The translations under genes were made by a program, and so were the position numbers. Of a stretch of DNA of 64,000 bases, positions 50,178 to 62,200 are shown in pieces. The notes below the pieces were generated by a model. The model was not told the DNA's origin and made no database searches. It worked only from the letters and a program-made list of their open reading frames with translations. The stretch's first letter is position 1, and every line of letters starts with the position of its first letter. Source of the DNA: Coptis chinensis (Eukaryota; Streptophyta; Magnoliopsida; Ranunculales; Ranunculaceae); NCBI GenBank assembly GCA_015680905.1, contig CM027381.1, forward strand, positions 84,655,501 through 84,719,500, written 5' to 3'.

Positions 50178-52097
50178 ATGACAACACAAGCAACACCTCA
50201 AACACCACAAGCACCAGTACGCGATCAGAAAGGGAAACTAGTTTGGACTCAATCTATGGATGATGTCATGTTAGAAGTTTTCTTGGAACATCTTGCGAAG
50301 GGTTTAAAGGGAGTCGGTGGATGGAATAAGGAAATCACATTCTTCGCTGTCACTGAGGCAATGAGAGATCAGTTGGGTTTGCTATCGATATTGAACACGT
50401 TGAAAACCGAATCAAGACAAAGAGGGCTGCGGTTAAATCATTCAAAGATTTGAGATCTTTTTCTCATAGTGGTTTTGGTTGGAATCCGGATACAATGATG
50501 ATAGAAAGTGATGCTTCAGTATGGGCAGATGCAATTAAGGTAAGAATGTTTGTGCGAACAAGTTTTGTTAGTTATTGTAGTATAGTGAGTACTTTAATTA
50601 TTTGATTATTTGATAACATAGTTATTAGTGCCAAAACTAAGATTTTATGTTCCTTTAATTTTGTGACAAATAATATATTGTGTAAGCAGTTTTTGTTGGT
50701 TTAATTTCTGGTGTTGGTTAAGAAGATTCTTGAAAAATTGTGCTTGAGAATTTGGTCTCGGGGTTTGAATAAGATTTTTAGATCTGTGAGTCTGCTTTCC
50801 AATACAATTGGATTCATCTTGTTTCGATATTTGCACAATAAGTTACGACTGTTTTAGTACATAATGGTCAGCCTGGATTTTTCTGACAAAGTTCTGTGTT
50901 TGTTGGTGGCGTTCTGTGCATTTTCTGTTGGGAACCTCATTTCATGGTCTGAAAGTTAGATGTGGACAATCTAGTTTAGTTTCATACCCAATTTACCTTG
51001 TACTAATCCGAGTTATACAAATAAAGTTATGACAGTTTTAGTGAAAATAGGTCAACCAGGATTTTTCTAACGAAGTTCTGTGTTTGGTGGTGTTCTGTGC
51101 ATTTTCTGTTGGAAACCTCCTTTCATGGCATGAGAGTTAGTTGTAGAAAATCTAGTGTAGTTTCATACCCAATTTACCTTGTACTAATCCGAGTTATACA
51201 AATAAAGTTATGACAGTTTTAGTGCAGATATGTCAACCAGGATTGTTTTGACGAAGTTCTGTGTTTGGTGGCATTCTGTGCATTTTCTGTTGGGAACCTC
51301 CTTTCATGGCCTGAAAGTTAGTTGTAGCCAATTTAGTATAGTTTCATACCCAATTTATCTTGTACTAATCCGAGTTATACAAATAAATTTATGACAGTTT
51401 TAGTGCAGATTGGTTCAATATTTTTTTATTGAAATCCAACAAATATTTTTTTATGTCGCAGGCAAACCCGAAAAGGAGGACCTATAAAGGTAAGCAAATA
51501 CCTAGGTTGTTGGAGTGGGTTGAAGTGCTTGGAGACAATATTGCTTGTGGTAACATACAAAAAGCTGGTCTTACGGTGGATGAGGACGCTACAGTGGCAA
51601 GTGAGATGGACATGTCATCACGGGTTTAGTATTCAGATACTTTGCTTAGGGAAGGCATGCATATCCATATAGATAACTTCCCACCAACTAATAACAAGGG
51701 TGGAGGCTCCCACACTGCTACTTCCCAACCATCAAGTCAATCTGCCTGTCTAAACAAATTGCCTCAGAAGAAGCGCAAGAGCATGGAAGGTGGAGGCAAT
51801 GATGTTATAGAAGGCATGAGGCTTGTTATGCAGAATGTGGCAGATTCTTTGTGTGTGAGGAGTGAAATTGAGCGTGAGAGGATTGCAGTTGAGGCTAGTA
51901 AGAACAATGCTCTAGCCCTCACTTGGGACCAAATTTGTTTAGCTATTGATGAAATTGATGTGTTGAATGAGGAACAAAAGATTGTAGCTATGGAGTTGTT
52001 TTCACAAGATGGTGCTAAAAACCTAAAAATGTTTTTTCTCAAGATGAATACCAACAAGCGTGCTAGTTGGTTATTGAAGAAGCTTGGTGATAATTGA
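50178..52097 (+). pseudogene. Harbinger Myb/SANT-like protein, broken
   Basis: The second gene of the transposon. Exon 1 starts MTTQATPQTPQAPVRDQKGK and has the Myb/SANT-like domain (WTQSMDDVMLEVFLEHLAKG...GGWNKE). One frameshift near 50385 moves the frame to EHVENRIKTKRAAVKSFKDL and SGFGWNPDTMMIESDASVWA, up to a donor GTAAGA at 50539. The next exon starts at 51462 with ANPKRRTYKGKQIPRLLEWV, has one in-frame TAG near 51627, and ends in a helical C-terminus (ASWLLKKLGDN). In known Harbinger systems this protein binds the ends and helps the transposase. The intron between the exons holds the 180-bp tandem repeat. Few lesions, so it decayed recently. Confidence 0.8.
50891..51420. repeat. 180-bp minisatellite, 3 copies
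   Basis: Units start at 50891, 51075 and 51256 with GTTCTGTGTTTG and share TTTCATACCCAATTTACCTT and GTACTAATCCGAGTTATAC; a partial copy precedes the first. It lies in the intron of the Myb-like gene. Confidence 0.9.
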
Positions 52098-52345
52098 GTG
52101 GATGGTTTCTCAAGTCTTTTGTGGTTGTTTTAGATACACTTTGGATATGCTTTCATGTGTTTTTATTTTTATTTTTTATGATGGAGTGTTAAAGTCTTTT
52201 GTAGTATTTCGGATCCATTAACTATTTTGGATGTTTTCAAGATTATTGTAGTATTTTATTATTGTTTTAGTGAATGCAACAATAGTTTATGTGTTTGAGG
52301 GAGTTCTCTATTATTATTGTTAGACAATATTTTAGGGTCCTATTA

Positions 52346-53005
52346 CTGCCGGACCGCAATTTGTTTTAGGGCAGACTCCCAAAAAAACAATTATTACAAG
52401 TGTACCATTGGTTTCAAAAAATCTAAAAAAAAACAATTATTACAAGTATGTCATTGCTCCAAAAAAAGTTGGATTCGAACGACCCGGCTAGGTCGTTTGG
52501 ACTAAGTCCCAAATGACTTGACCACACCGGTCAAGAGCCCAAAAAATAGAATTTTATATTTTTCGAAGTCCAAATCCCAAACGACATGGCCACACCGTTT
52601 GGACTGCCACACCGTTTGGACTGAGTCCAAAATGATGTGGCCATGTCGTTGGGGATTTTTCTAAGTTCAAATCCCAAACGACATGGCCACATCGTTTTGG
52701 ACTCAATCCAAACGGTGTGGTCATGTTGTTTGGGATTTGGACTTTGAAAAATATAAAATTCTATTTTTTGGGCTCTTGACCGGTGTAGGCACATCGTTTG
52801 GACTAAGTCCCAAACGGTGTAGCCAAATCGTTTGGGACTTAGTCCAAACGACCTAGCCGGGTCGTTCGAATCCAACTTTTTTTGGAGCAATGGCATACTT
52901 ATAATAATTGTTTTTTTTAAAGATTTTTTGAGACTAATGACACACTTGTAATAATCGTTTTTATTTTGAGTCTGCCCAACACAAATTGGGGTCCGGTAAC
53001 AAATA
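52346..53005. mobile_element. 660-bp fold-back element
   Basis: Nearly the whole unit is an inverted repeat: CCGGACCGCAATTTG...GGCAGACTC at the left matches the complement of GAGTCTGCCC...TTGGGGTCCGG at the right, with further paired blocks CAATTATTACAAGT, GTTGGATTCGAACGACC, TAGAATTTTATATTTTTC and CAAATCCCAAACGACATGG. The 7-mer CCTATTA flanks both ends (52339-52345 and 53006-53012) and could be a target duplication. No coding capacity. It lies within Harbinger 1, downstream of the Myb-like gene. A transcript through it would fold into a long hairpin. Confidence 0.85.
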
Positions 53006-53445
53006 CCTATTATATATGAGTTTGCAGGTGTCATACAAGTGTTCATACTCCTAAAACAGGGTAGTTTTTGTCTTTTTTTTTTGGTTCTATATGCTAAATT
53101 CATTTTAATTTACAAGTTTCATGTATATATCTGCAAAATGAAAAAGGTCATGCCATTTATTTTTTATTTTATTTTTCCGAGAGCAATGAGTTTTGGAGAA
53201 AAATAATAAGTAGTTTGGAGAAAAATGATAAGTAATATTGATGAATTATTCATGTTTCCAGCTTTCTTTTCCCTTCCACAGTTTTTGCATAACAAACAAA
53301 ATTATTCCTTTTCTTTCCACAGTTTACCAAATACACACACATTTTGAAACTCTTTCCATTTCATTCCATTCTATTCCTTTCATGTGGACCACTTTCTTTA
53401 TTTTCTTTCCTTTCCATTAGTAAAATTTTAACAAACACATCCTAA

Positions 53446-53960
53446 TTTTATATGGCTAAATCTATGGTGCGCAGGTCGTATGGTATGCTATCAAATCTGG
53501 GTCACTCATACCAAGGGGTGCGTGTGTATTGCATGGCAAAAGTACTGATCCAAAGGCCCACATATTACCATACACCATATACATTTCATCTCTGAAGACA
53601 CGCTTATTTTATATATACAAATCATGTTTTGAGAAAAACGTAAAACAACAAACTCTTAGACCTATTAATCAGTGCTTTTTTAACACTTATTTGTGCTAAA
53701 TCGCCCTATTAATCGGTATAAATCGGGCTTCTGTTCAGATCGGGATTTTTTATGCTAATCGTATCGGTCAAGTAGCATAAAGTGACTATGCGCCTATTAA
53801 TCTGCTATTAATCGCCTATTAAACTGCACAGATCCTCGGAGTATGAACCAAAATACTTGACAGTCCAAAGCGTATATATTAAGCTTAACAGAAGCCTCCC
53901 AGTTTTTAGTTTTTGATTGTCTAGTTATTATCACACACACAGACACAGTTGTTGCCCCGA
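53446..53960. promoter_or_regulatory. ECR1 upstream region with CTATTAAT repeats
   Basis: The interval between Harbinger 1 and the ECR1 start. It carries the motif CTATTAA five times between about 53660 and 53822 (CCTATTAATCAG, CCCTATTAATCGG, GCCTATTAATCTG, GCTATTAATCGCC, GCCTATTAAACTG). No clear TATA box is asserted. The transposon end lies only about 500 bases from the start codon. Confidence 0.5.
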
Positions 53961-56900
53961 ATGACAAATACCGGAAAATGGAGAGATCTCGACAAGCTTC
54001 TTTCAAGGCCCGGAAACCTCGTCAACCCTGGCTTCGAACCAAGCCCCGAGGTTTGTTTTTTCTCTCATTCAAGCATTGTTACAAACAGTTGGTGAACAAA
54101 TAATGTGTTTTTTTGTTTTGCAGTTAAAAGATGATCTTGGGGAATACACAAAGGTTTTAGTAGTTGGGGCTGGTGGATTGGGTTGTGAGCTTTTAAAGGA
54201 TTTGGCTTTATCTGGCTTTACTAATCTTCATGTTATTGATATGGATACTATTGAAGTTACTAATCTCAATCGTCAGTTTCTCTTCAGGTTTACTATTTTA
54301 TCTTTCGAATACGTTTATTTACTAATTTCAAGAAGTGACTTTTCATAGGGAAAAAAAAAAAAAAAAAAAAAAAAATAGTCTTTATACATTGTGGCCTCCT
54401 TAGTAAGTGATTGTCTAGGGGTAAGGAGTATGGAAAATGATAGTCAAGTAAGAAAAGTTGAGTAATAACCACTATGGGCGTGGAACTTGGAACGTTATCA
54501 TGAAACAAAGAAGAATAGAATATGATAAGTAGAGGGAAGAGATCTGTTTGAAAGAGTCTTAGGCTTAAAGTACAATGTTAGATAGTTAGACACTTATGTG
54601 GTGCTTTTGACCATGGTGCTAGCATAGTTGTGTTTTCTGTTTCATGTGTACTCTGTACTTACTGCTTACGATTTAGTAGAAGGATTTCTTTGATTACGGG
54701 CGTTGGTGGTGTAGGCTCCAAGATGTTGGAAAGCCGAAAGCCGAGGTTGCAGCCAAGCGTGTGATGGAAAGAGTTAGTGGAGTGAACATTGTACCACATT
54801 TTTGCCGAATTGAAGATAAGGATCTCGACTTCTACCGTGAATTCAATATCATTGCTCTTGGTTTGGATTCCATTGAGGCGCGGAGCTACATAAACTCAGT
54901 AGCTTGTAGTTTTCTTGGTGCGTCTTTCTGCTCCTTTTCTCGTTGTTATCTTTAACGTTTATATGCATTGTTGTTATCTTTAACGTTTATATGCATTTTC
55001 TCAAAGTTGCATCATTGTTGTTATCTTTAACGTTTATATGCATTTTCTCAAAGTTGCTTCCTATAACTAAATTCTAAATTTCTATTGATTATGCTCTGAA
55101 ACCTGTAGTTAGGATATTGCAGTTTGTGCATATGGACATGTATTTTTGAATGTCATTCTTCGTGTGTCAATCATCTGTTATAATGTCTGCCTAGTAAATG
55201 ATGTTGATTGTTCTTTTAAATATTTAAAAAAAGTTCCTGTTTTTCAGAGAGTTAAAATGAAGTTTATGTCTATCATATTACTTTCGTAACTAGCGTCTAG
55301 TTGCACTAACCTTTGTTTTCAATGCATTTTTCTTCTTCTTCCTTTACTTAGTTAGACTATAATCTCATTTGTAGTGGAGATCTTCACTGTAGCATCTGAA
55401 TCAGTTAAAAGTTAAAGCCAGGCTTCGTAGGATTTAAGGAGCCCTGCAGCTCCTAATAGATTGAAACAAAGTTTAGTACTTCAATGAATATCTAAAAGTA
55501 TGGACGATAGATGTTTCTGAACGTTTTTTTCTTCTCCTGCATCCTGTCTTCACTTTCTTACATTCATTCCAAGGATAAGGTTTTTGGTTCAAGTCCAGAT
55601 GACCTGCGAAAAAATCTTTTTCGGTGAACAACTTTACATCAATTACTGCATTACAATATTATTAAGAACATGACCCTGTATCAATGTACTTAACCTTAGT
55701 TTATCACCTGAATGCCTATATACCAATCTTAACAAGGCAGTAAAAGGGTAGTGATGTGAAAACTGTGAGAGGAATTGGTGGTACGTTTTCTCCTTCCTAA
55801 ATGTACATTGTAGGTACATATACTTACTCGCCTACATTGTTAGTGAAAGTAAATGTCATTTAAGTAAAACCTGATAAGATTAAGCCATTGAATTGACGTG
55901 ATACTCCATAAAATTATAAGACAATAGATGTGAGTTAGGTCTATCTGCTGAGTTTACTTGTCCTTGGTGATATTTTCAGTTATATTTGACCTTTGTCATT
56001 CTTCATCAAAGTTTAGTTCCCCTACGGCCCTAAGTCTGTTTTGGTCAACTCTTCTCCAAATGATATTTGATTTTCCTCAATAGAATATATGTAAGGGGCA
56101 AACTTCTTGAACAACCTTGATCTTCACGGCTGCCTTAGTTATTAAATATTTAATGGTATTTACTCTTCACTTCTTCAGTTATTGTCTTATTGATGCCTTC
56201 AACAAAATGCTTATTTCAGTATCTCTATTTATTATTTTGGATGCATTGAGTTTCTGTCACTATTAAAGTTACATGAATTAGCTTTGTTTCTTAGTTGATC
56301 TTGATGTAGCACGTCACTTTTATTGTGAAAAATCTAGAGTATGATTCTGATGACAAGCCCAGTGAAGAAACGATCAAACCTATGGTTGATGGTGGAACTG
56401 AAGGTTTCAAGGGCCATGCAAGGGTTATCTTGCCAGGAGTGACACCGTGCTTTGAGTGTACCATCTGGTTATTCCCCCCTCAAGTGAAATTTCCATTATG
56501 TACTCTGGCAGAAACTCCTAGAACTGCTGCTCATTGTATTGAATATGCTCATCTAATTAAATGGGATGAGGTAAGACAAAAGCTTTTTTCCTGTTTTATT
56601 ATTGTTCAGAGCTCCTTTGGAAGTAGCTAAAATTTTCTCATTAATCAATATCTGTTTTAGGTACATAGTGGAAAGGCGTTTGATGCAGATGACCCAGAAC
56701 ACATGCAGTGGATTTACTCGGAGGTTAGGAACTGGCATTCGTCGGTTAATATGATTCTTATTGTTCTGCTATTCATTTTACTTACCCTTGCAATATTGTC
56801 ACAGGCTTTGAAGAGAGCTGAGTTGTTTGGGATTCCTGGAGTTACATACTCTCTCACTCAGGTATACAAAATCAATTATACAGTTACGAACTTAGTTTGT

Positions 56901-58997
56901 ACCAAGTAGGTTCCTCCTATTTTGCATAGACTCCAGCGACTGTTGTCATCTCTTGACTGCTTTTTTCTTTTCACTTATTTTTTTTTAGATTGCTAAACAA
57001 TATGGGTTTCTGTACTTCAACATTTTATTTTTTAATTATTTTGTATTTTTATATTTTATTGGTACTTGGCAAAGATATAAAAACCTCCTTTGCTTTCCCA
57101 TGTTAATTTGTTCTGTGTCCACTGTACTTAGCGTAGTCCTCCAGTGGGGGTTAGCTCGGTGATTCTATGCTTGTGTCTGTTGTCTATGCACTTTTGACAG
57201 TCACCATCCTTAGCTTTTCTCACTAAATATTTTTTTTAACTAGATCACCTATTACATTATAGGGTGTTGTGAAGAACATTATTCCAGCTATTGCTTCTAC
57301 AAATGCAATTATATCAGCTGCTTGTGCACTTGAAGCTCTGAAGATTGTGACAGCATGTAGCAGAATAATGTCCAATTATCTTACGTATGTGTTCTACTTC
57401 TTCATTTGTTTTATTTGTCGTTGATTCTAGTAGAATTATATTAAATAAACACATCATGTTGTTGATAGCAAAGAGTATGAGCTCTGCTTATCATCTTCCT
57501 TAGCATAGGTAAGTTGGGGTTTGGCTAATTCGCCCTGACATTAAGAAGTTTTCTTTTCAAGCATCCGTTACCGTTTGGTCACCAATTTAAGTAGAATTGG
57601 TTGTGTTCATAGAAGTAATTTTGACATCAATGATTATGATACAGACATTTATGAAAGAAATAATACCGAACATTCAAATACAAATGAGTTTTTGATTTAG
57701 TCACAAAGACATAAGTACATAACGGAAAGAGAAAATTGCCAAAACAAAAATAAAAGTAGAATAAGGTAATCCACTTCGAGGAAAAGCTCCACAACTTTTG
57801 TATCTCATTATTTATTTGATTTATTTGTTTTTTTGATTATCCAATTCTCAAAATTTGATGATGGTTTCTAAATGTATTCTTATCAAACAAGTATTTTATT
57901 CCCCAAAATCAATTATGAGGTTTACGATAGACTATTAGTCTTAAAATGGATTATCATAATGGTTGCCAAACGACACCTAAATTGTATCGGTTTCTAGGTT
58001 TCCTATTCTTCATGATTGAGATGTACTTGCTTCATTTTCCTACTCATGATGATGTTATTTATTTTATATTAATGTAAACTTTGTTCAAAACTTTTGTAGA
58101 TATAATGGACTTGAAGGCCTTCACACCAAGATGACCGAGTTTGTGAGGGATAAGGATTGTCTTGTCTGCGGTCCTGGGATTCTCCTTGAGCTGGAGACTT
58201 CAATTACACTACAAAAGGTTCACACAATACTTATGAATTCTATTTTCTTTTCCTTTGTTTTGGCAACGTTTTGAATTTCTACTATACACGATTCACCCAA
58301 ACACCGTTGCTTAGACTAGAAGGTTGCTTTTCACCACACAACCAAATACCTCGATAATTTTCAGAATTTTAGCCAACCGATATCTGAATTCTCACAAAAT
58401 TTCGCAATATGCAGTGCTTTGACACTCTACATGAAGTATTCTAAAATCTTGAGTTTTGTTTAGCCAGTACAACAATTTTTACCATGCTTTATGCTAGCGT
58501 TGAACATTGTTTTGGCCTGGAGATCTACCCTTTTCTAGTAGACTACTAATATCTTATACTTGGTTTATGTTGACATTTCGGCATAACCAGTGGCCTGCAA
58601 CTGCTCATATTTTGTAATTGGCTTTAATTGGTTATACGGACTAAAAACATGGTTTTTGTTTCAATCTCTTAGTACTCTTCACTTACACTTGTTTTTCTAT
58701 TTTTTCTAGTTCATGGAACTAGTGGGAGAGCATCCTAAACTGCTCCTATCCAAACCAAGTGTCACATACCAAGGAAAAACTCTCTACATGCAAGCACCAC
58801 CAGTACTTGAAGAGATGACCAGATCGAACTTGAAGCTACCTCTTTTTGACCTCATGGATAAAATGTCCAAGGATGTCATTCATGTGACTGGTATGACCAA
58901 CAAGGATGACAAAAAAACATCATGCCTGCGGAAATTGCGCATCGTGTTCAAAGGAGTTGATGGAATTACTGATGTGGATATGGCAAGTGGGGCTTGA
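53961..58997 (+). CDS. RUB/NEDD8-activating enzyme E1 catalytic subunit
   Basis: Nine exons: 53961-54050, 54124-54287, 54716-54917, 56338-56570, 56661-56723, 56805-56861, 57263-57384, 58100-58217, 58710-58997. Together they give about 445 residues, close to plant ECR1. The protein pairs with AXR1 to activate RUB/NEDD8 for cullin modification. Visible motifs: the ATP-binding loop ([18 protein letters not shown]), the Asp-rich loop ([19 protein letters not shown]), zinc-binding cysteine pairs (CFEC and CLVC), the catalytic Cys in [11 protein letters not shown], and the C-terminal ubiquitin-fold region. Start: [19 protein letters not shown], matching the family. Anomaly: joining exon 2 (phase 2) to the only good acceptor before exon 3 (TGTAG/GCTCCAGATG) is out of frame by one base; a single missing base in the CCAGATG stretch would explain it. 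All other junctions agree. Confidence 0.92.
54938..55058. repeat. Tandem repeat in ECR1 intron 3
   Basis: Three copies of GTTGTTATCTTTAACGTTTA plus TATGCATT, the last two also sharing TTCTCAAAGTTGC. Periods about 30 and 48 bases. Confidence 0.85.
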
Positions 58998-59419
58998 TTT
59001 TACTTCAACCATCCATATTAATTTTATGCGTGGAAAACAATATCCTGGGCTGTAGGACGAGGAGCTGTATTTTGTGTAAAGTGTTTCAGGAAATCAGGCA
59101 ATTTAGCACTTCGTGAGTTATCTCCCCTCATTTTGTAGAACTTTCCAAAATCAGAGAATTCTTGAAGCGGTTATCAGTGAATTAAGTCTGTAATTCATCC
59201 TCAGCACCTGGCTTTTAGTGCCTTCTACACAGCAAAGAAACTGGTACATTAAAAGTATGCGTTTTTGTTTTGGCATTATTATGCTTCTATATATACAGCT
59301 GTATGTTTGGTACTGAGCTGTTGCGAACGAGTTTGGATGATGATGGAGGGTAGCATGAGTGTGATATGCATAGGTCGGAGGTTAAACAGGAAAATTTGGA
59401 TGCACTTACATTGCTTGCA

Positions 59420-59585
59420 AAGTTAAATTATAGGGTTAACTAGATGAGCCAATTAGGGTCTCCTCCCTAAATACACACACAAAAAAAAGTCAAAGTAGGT
59501 TGACCGAATTTTTTTTGTGTATCTAGGGGGTTGGAATCTAATTGGCTATCTAGGGGGGGGGGGGTAATACTAGTTCACCCTAAAT
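59420..59585. mobile_element. Short MITE downstream of ECR1
   Basis: Imperfect inverted halves: AAATTATAGGGTTAACTAGA and GAGCCAATTAG with ATACACACACAAAAAAAA on the left; TTTTTTTTGTGTATCTAG, CTAATTGGCTATCTAG and CTAGTTCACCCTAAATTATA on the right. No coding capacity. Superfamily not determined. Confidence 0.6.
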
Positions 59586-59763
59586 TATATGAATTGCTGT
59601 GTAGTAATCACCCCCATGAATGACGAGTAGGATGCTTTTGAACAGCAGAATGATTTGGGTGGGGGGGGGGTAATACTAGTTCACCCTAAATTATATGAAT
59701 TGCTGTGTAGTAATCACCCCCATGAATGACGAGTAGGATGCTTTTGAACAGCAGAATGATTTG
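59553..59763. repeat. 106-bp tandem duplication with G-runs
   Basis: Two copies of a unit starting with a run of 10-12 G followed by TAATACTAGTTCACCCTAAA and ending GCAGAATGATTTG. The first copy overlaps the right end of the MITE, so the duplication took place after the MITE inserted. Confidence 0.9.
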
Positions 59764-60324
59764 AATCAACTGAAAAGTTCTGGTTACATTTTAAATTTTC
59801 TGTTATTCCATTTCATGGATAATGTAACAGAGATTTTGGAGTATTACTAAGTATCTGCAATCGAATTGAAATATTGCTTGAAAATGATATCTGAATTTAA
59901 AGATACTCATGGAGGAAGGCATTACTTGACCTACCTACCTGGAACGGCTGGGCCTTACTACAAAATAGTTTCAACTTAGTGAAAAGTTCTAAGAGCATTT
60001 TTCCCAAAAAAACACCAAAATTTTGAACAAAAAAAACACCAAACCAAAAAAACACTAAAATTTTGAACAAAAAATACACCAAGCAACTTTAGGAGCAACA
60101 TCAAATTTTCGACATCAAACTACGCGGTTTTGGATAAACCGCGCTATAGAAGCCCATCTGACAAGCCCAAGCCCACGGTTTTGGCAAAACCGCGTGCTAT
60201 AACCATTTAACCCTCTTGGTCTTGCGAGGTTCTCTTCATTTTTCATGTTCCCTCTCATCTAAACTCATCTCCTTGAGCAAAAAAAAAAAAAAAAAAAACT
60301 ATCAAAACTCTTGACGATTTTTCA

Positions 60325-61657
60325 ATGGATTATTCATCTTCTTCTGATTCTTCATCGAGCTCGAGCTCTTCAAATGATAACATTACAGTTAAAACTCGTA
60401 AATTAGTGGTTATTGCTCTACCTTTGGTTCGACATTGTCTGAGTTTATTGCGTTAGCAAGAAGCGGAGTCTTCTTATAGACCACATGGTGGTTCGAAGAA
60501 AGGAAGAAAATATAATAATCGTCAGTACGAGGCAACACTGGCTCGTGTGAATGCTAACTACTTCGGTGTAAATCCTATATTTCGTGACCATGACTTTTGA
60601 CGCCGATTTCGTATGGGTCAGTCATTATTTACTCGTATTTTCAATCATCTTAATCATAATATACCATATTTTCAACAAAAGTTAATAGTCGCGAGTAAGT
60701 TTGGGATTAACCCAAAAATAAAAGTAATTCTTTGCTATCTGAATGCTTGCTTATGGAATGCAAGCTGATCTAGTAGATGATATGTTACATGTTCTTTGAG
60801 CCAACTGTTCATGAATGCATCGCTATTTATATTATGGAATTATTAAAATTTTTGAGGTGAATACTTGCGCAAAACCAAATGCTTTTCAATTTTCAACGTT
60901 TGCTTAAAGAGTCTGAGGAACGCGAATGGCCTGGAATGCTAGGAAGCATTGATTGCATGCACTGGCAATGGAAGAATTGCCCATCCGCGTGGCAATGGTC
61001 TCACACTGGCCATAATCATAAACCAACAGTGATTTTGGAGGCAGTTGCCTATCGTGCGCGTGGATTTAGCATGTATTTTTTGAAATGGCGAGTTCTCACA
61101 ATGATCTTAATGTGATTGACTGCTGACCAATATTTGATGATATAGTCAATGATGAAGTTATTCCTTGTAACTACACTGTGAATGACCATCATTATGATAT
61201 GGGCTATTACTTGGTTGACGGTATTTATCCTAATTATACCACCTTGATTCAAACGATTGCTAAACCGACTATTACACAAGACAAACATTTTGCAAAGAAG
61301 CAAGAAGCTGCTAGAAAAGACATAGAGCGGGCGTTTGGTATATTACAATCGCGTTGGGCTATTTTAGCGAATCTGTGTAGGTTATGGTATTTGGAGAACA
61401 TGGCTACTGTTATGAGGGCTTGCATAATTTTACACAATATGATTGTGGAAGATGAACGCGAAACGGATATCCCGCAGTATATTCCTAATTTGGAAATATC
61501 AAGTAGAGAAGGTGCATCTGAAGATCAACACCAATTTGTTCTATCTCGTTGGGCATCTGGCGTCGAGAGGGTTCATTCAAAAGTTGTTCATGATAGATTG
61601 AAGAATGACTTGGTCGAGCATTTGTGGAGTAGGCGTGGGTGGCGTAGTCAGATTTGA
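60325..61657 (+). pseudogene. Harbinger 2 transposase, interrupted
   Basis: Starts MDYSSSSDSSSSSSSSND, a Ser-rich leader common in this group, then RRFRMGQSLFTRIFNHLNHN after a stop. The catalytic part reads EREWPGMLGSIDCMHWQWKN (first Asp), TVILEAVAYRARGF, then after a frame change YYLVDGIYPNYTTLIQTI (second Asp) and RKDIERAFGILQSRWAIL (Glu), ending RACIILHNMIVEDERETD and SRRGWRSQI. This is the plant DDE_Tnp_4 group. At least three stops or shifts (near 60453, 60598, 61088) break the frame. The last 160 residues are uninterrupted. Confidence 0.85.
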
Positions 61658-62200
61658 TTTATATTTCTATTTGCATTTCATTTGGACTTTGTGTTTATTT
61701 ATCGTTTCAATTTCTATGTATTTGTGATTTTATGAAAGGATTTGTGTATATGAAAATTTTGAAAATACAAAGTAGACTATGCCGATTTTTTTTAGAATGA
61801 TAAAAAGTATCAACTTTAAATTAAGGTAACTTAACTCAAATTAAAAGAAAATATTCAATTAAATTACATTCTAATTAAAATCAAAATACAAACTCAAATT
61901 AAAGTACGTCATTAATTAAAAGACATAAATTAAAAGACAAATTAAAATACTCAAATTAAAAGACATACAAACTCAAATTAAAAGACATACAAACTTAGAC
62001 TATGCACTACTTTGACTATTACCAGTGATATTGCCAAGTCGATTTTTCATTTTTTGTAAAATTTCTGCCCTTTTGAGTTGCCAAATTTCGCGCTCATCTT
62101 CGAGTAATCATTCTAATTTTATTCATAGTATTTTCGCATCATTTTCATCTTCTCGAACTCGGAGCGCATCTTTCTTCAATTGAAGTTTTTCTTTTTGGAT

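Larger units (their letters stand above)
47039..53442. mobile_element. PIF/Harbinger transposon 1
   Basis: Inverted ends GAGTGCGTTTGTTC and (right, complemented) GGATGTGTTTGTTA continue into similar GAAAGGAAA... and GTGGTCCAC blocks about 50 bases in. TAA occurs immediately outside both ends (47036-47038 and 53443-53445), the target duplication known for this superfamily. Inside are a DDE transposase gene and a Myb/SANT-like gene in the same direction, the usual two-gene plan. Both frames are damaged. The element also contains a (TA)n tract, a 180-bp minisatellite and a 660-bp fold-back insert. Length 6.4 kb. Confidence 0.9.

Noticed and set aside
52531..53103. 190-residue minus-strand frame
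   Set aside because: It runs through the fold-back element and repeats the same words in both arms; not a protein gene.
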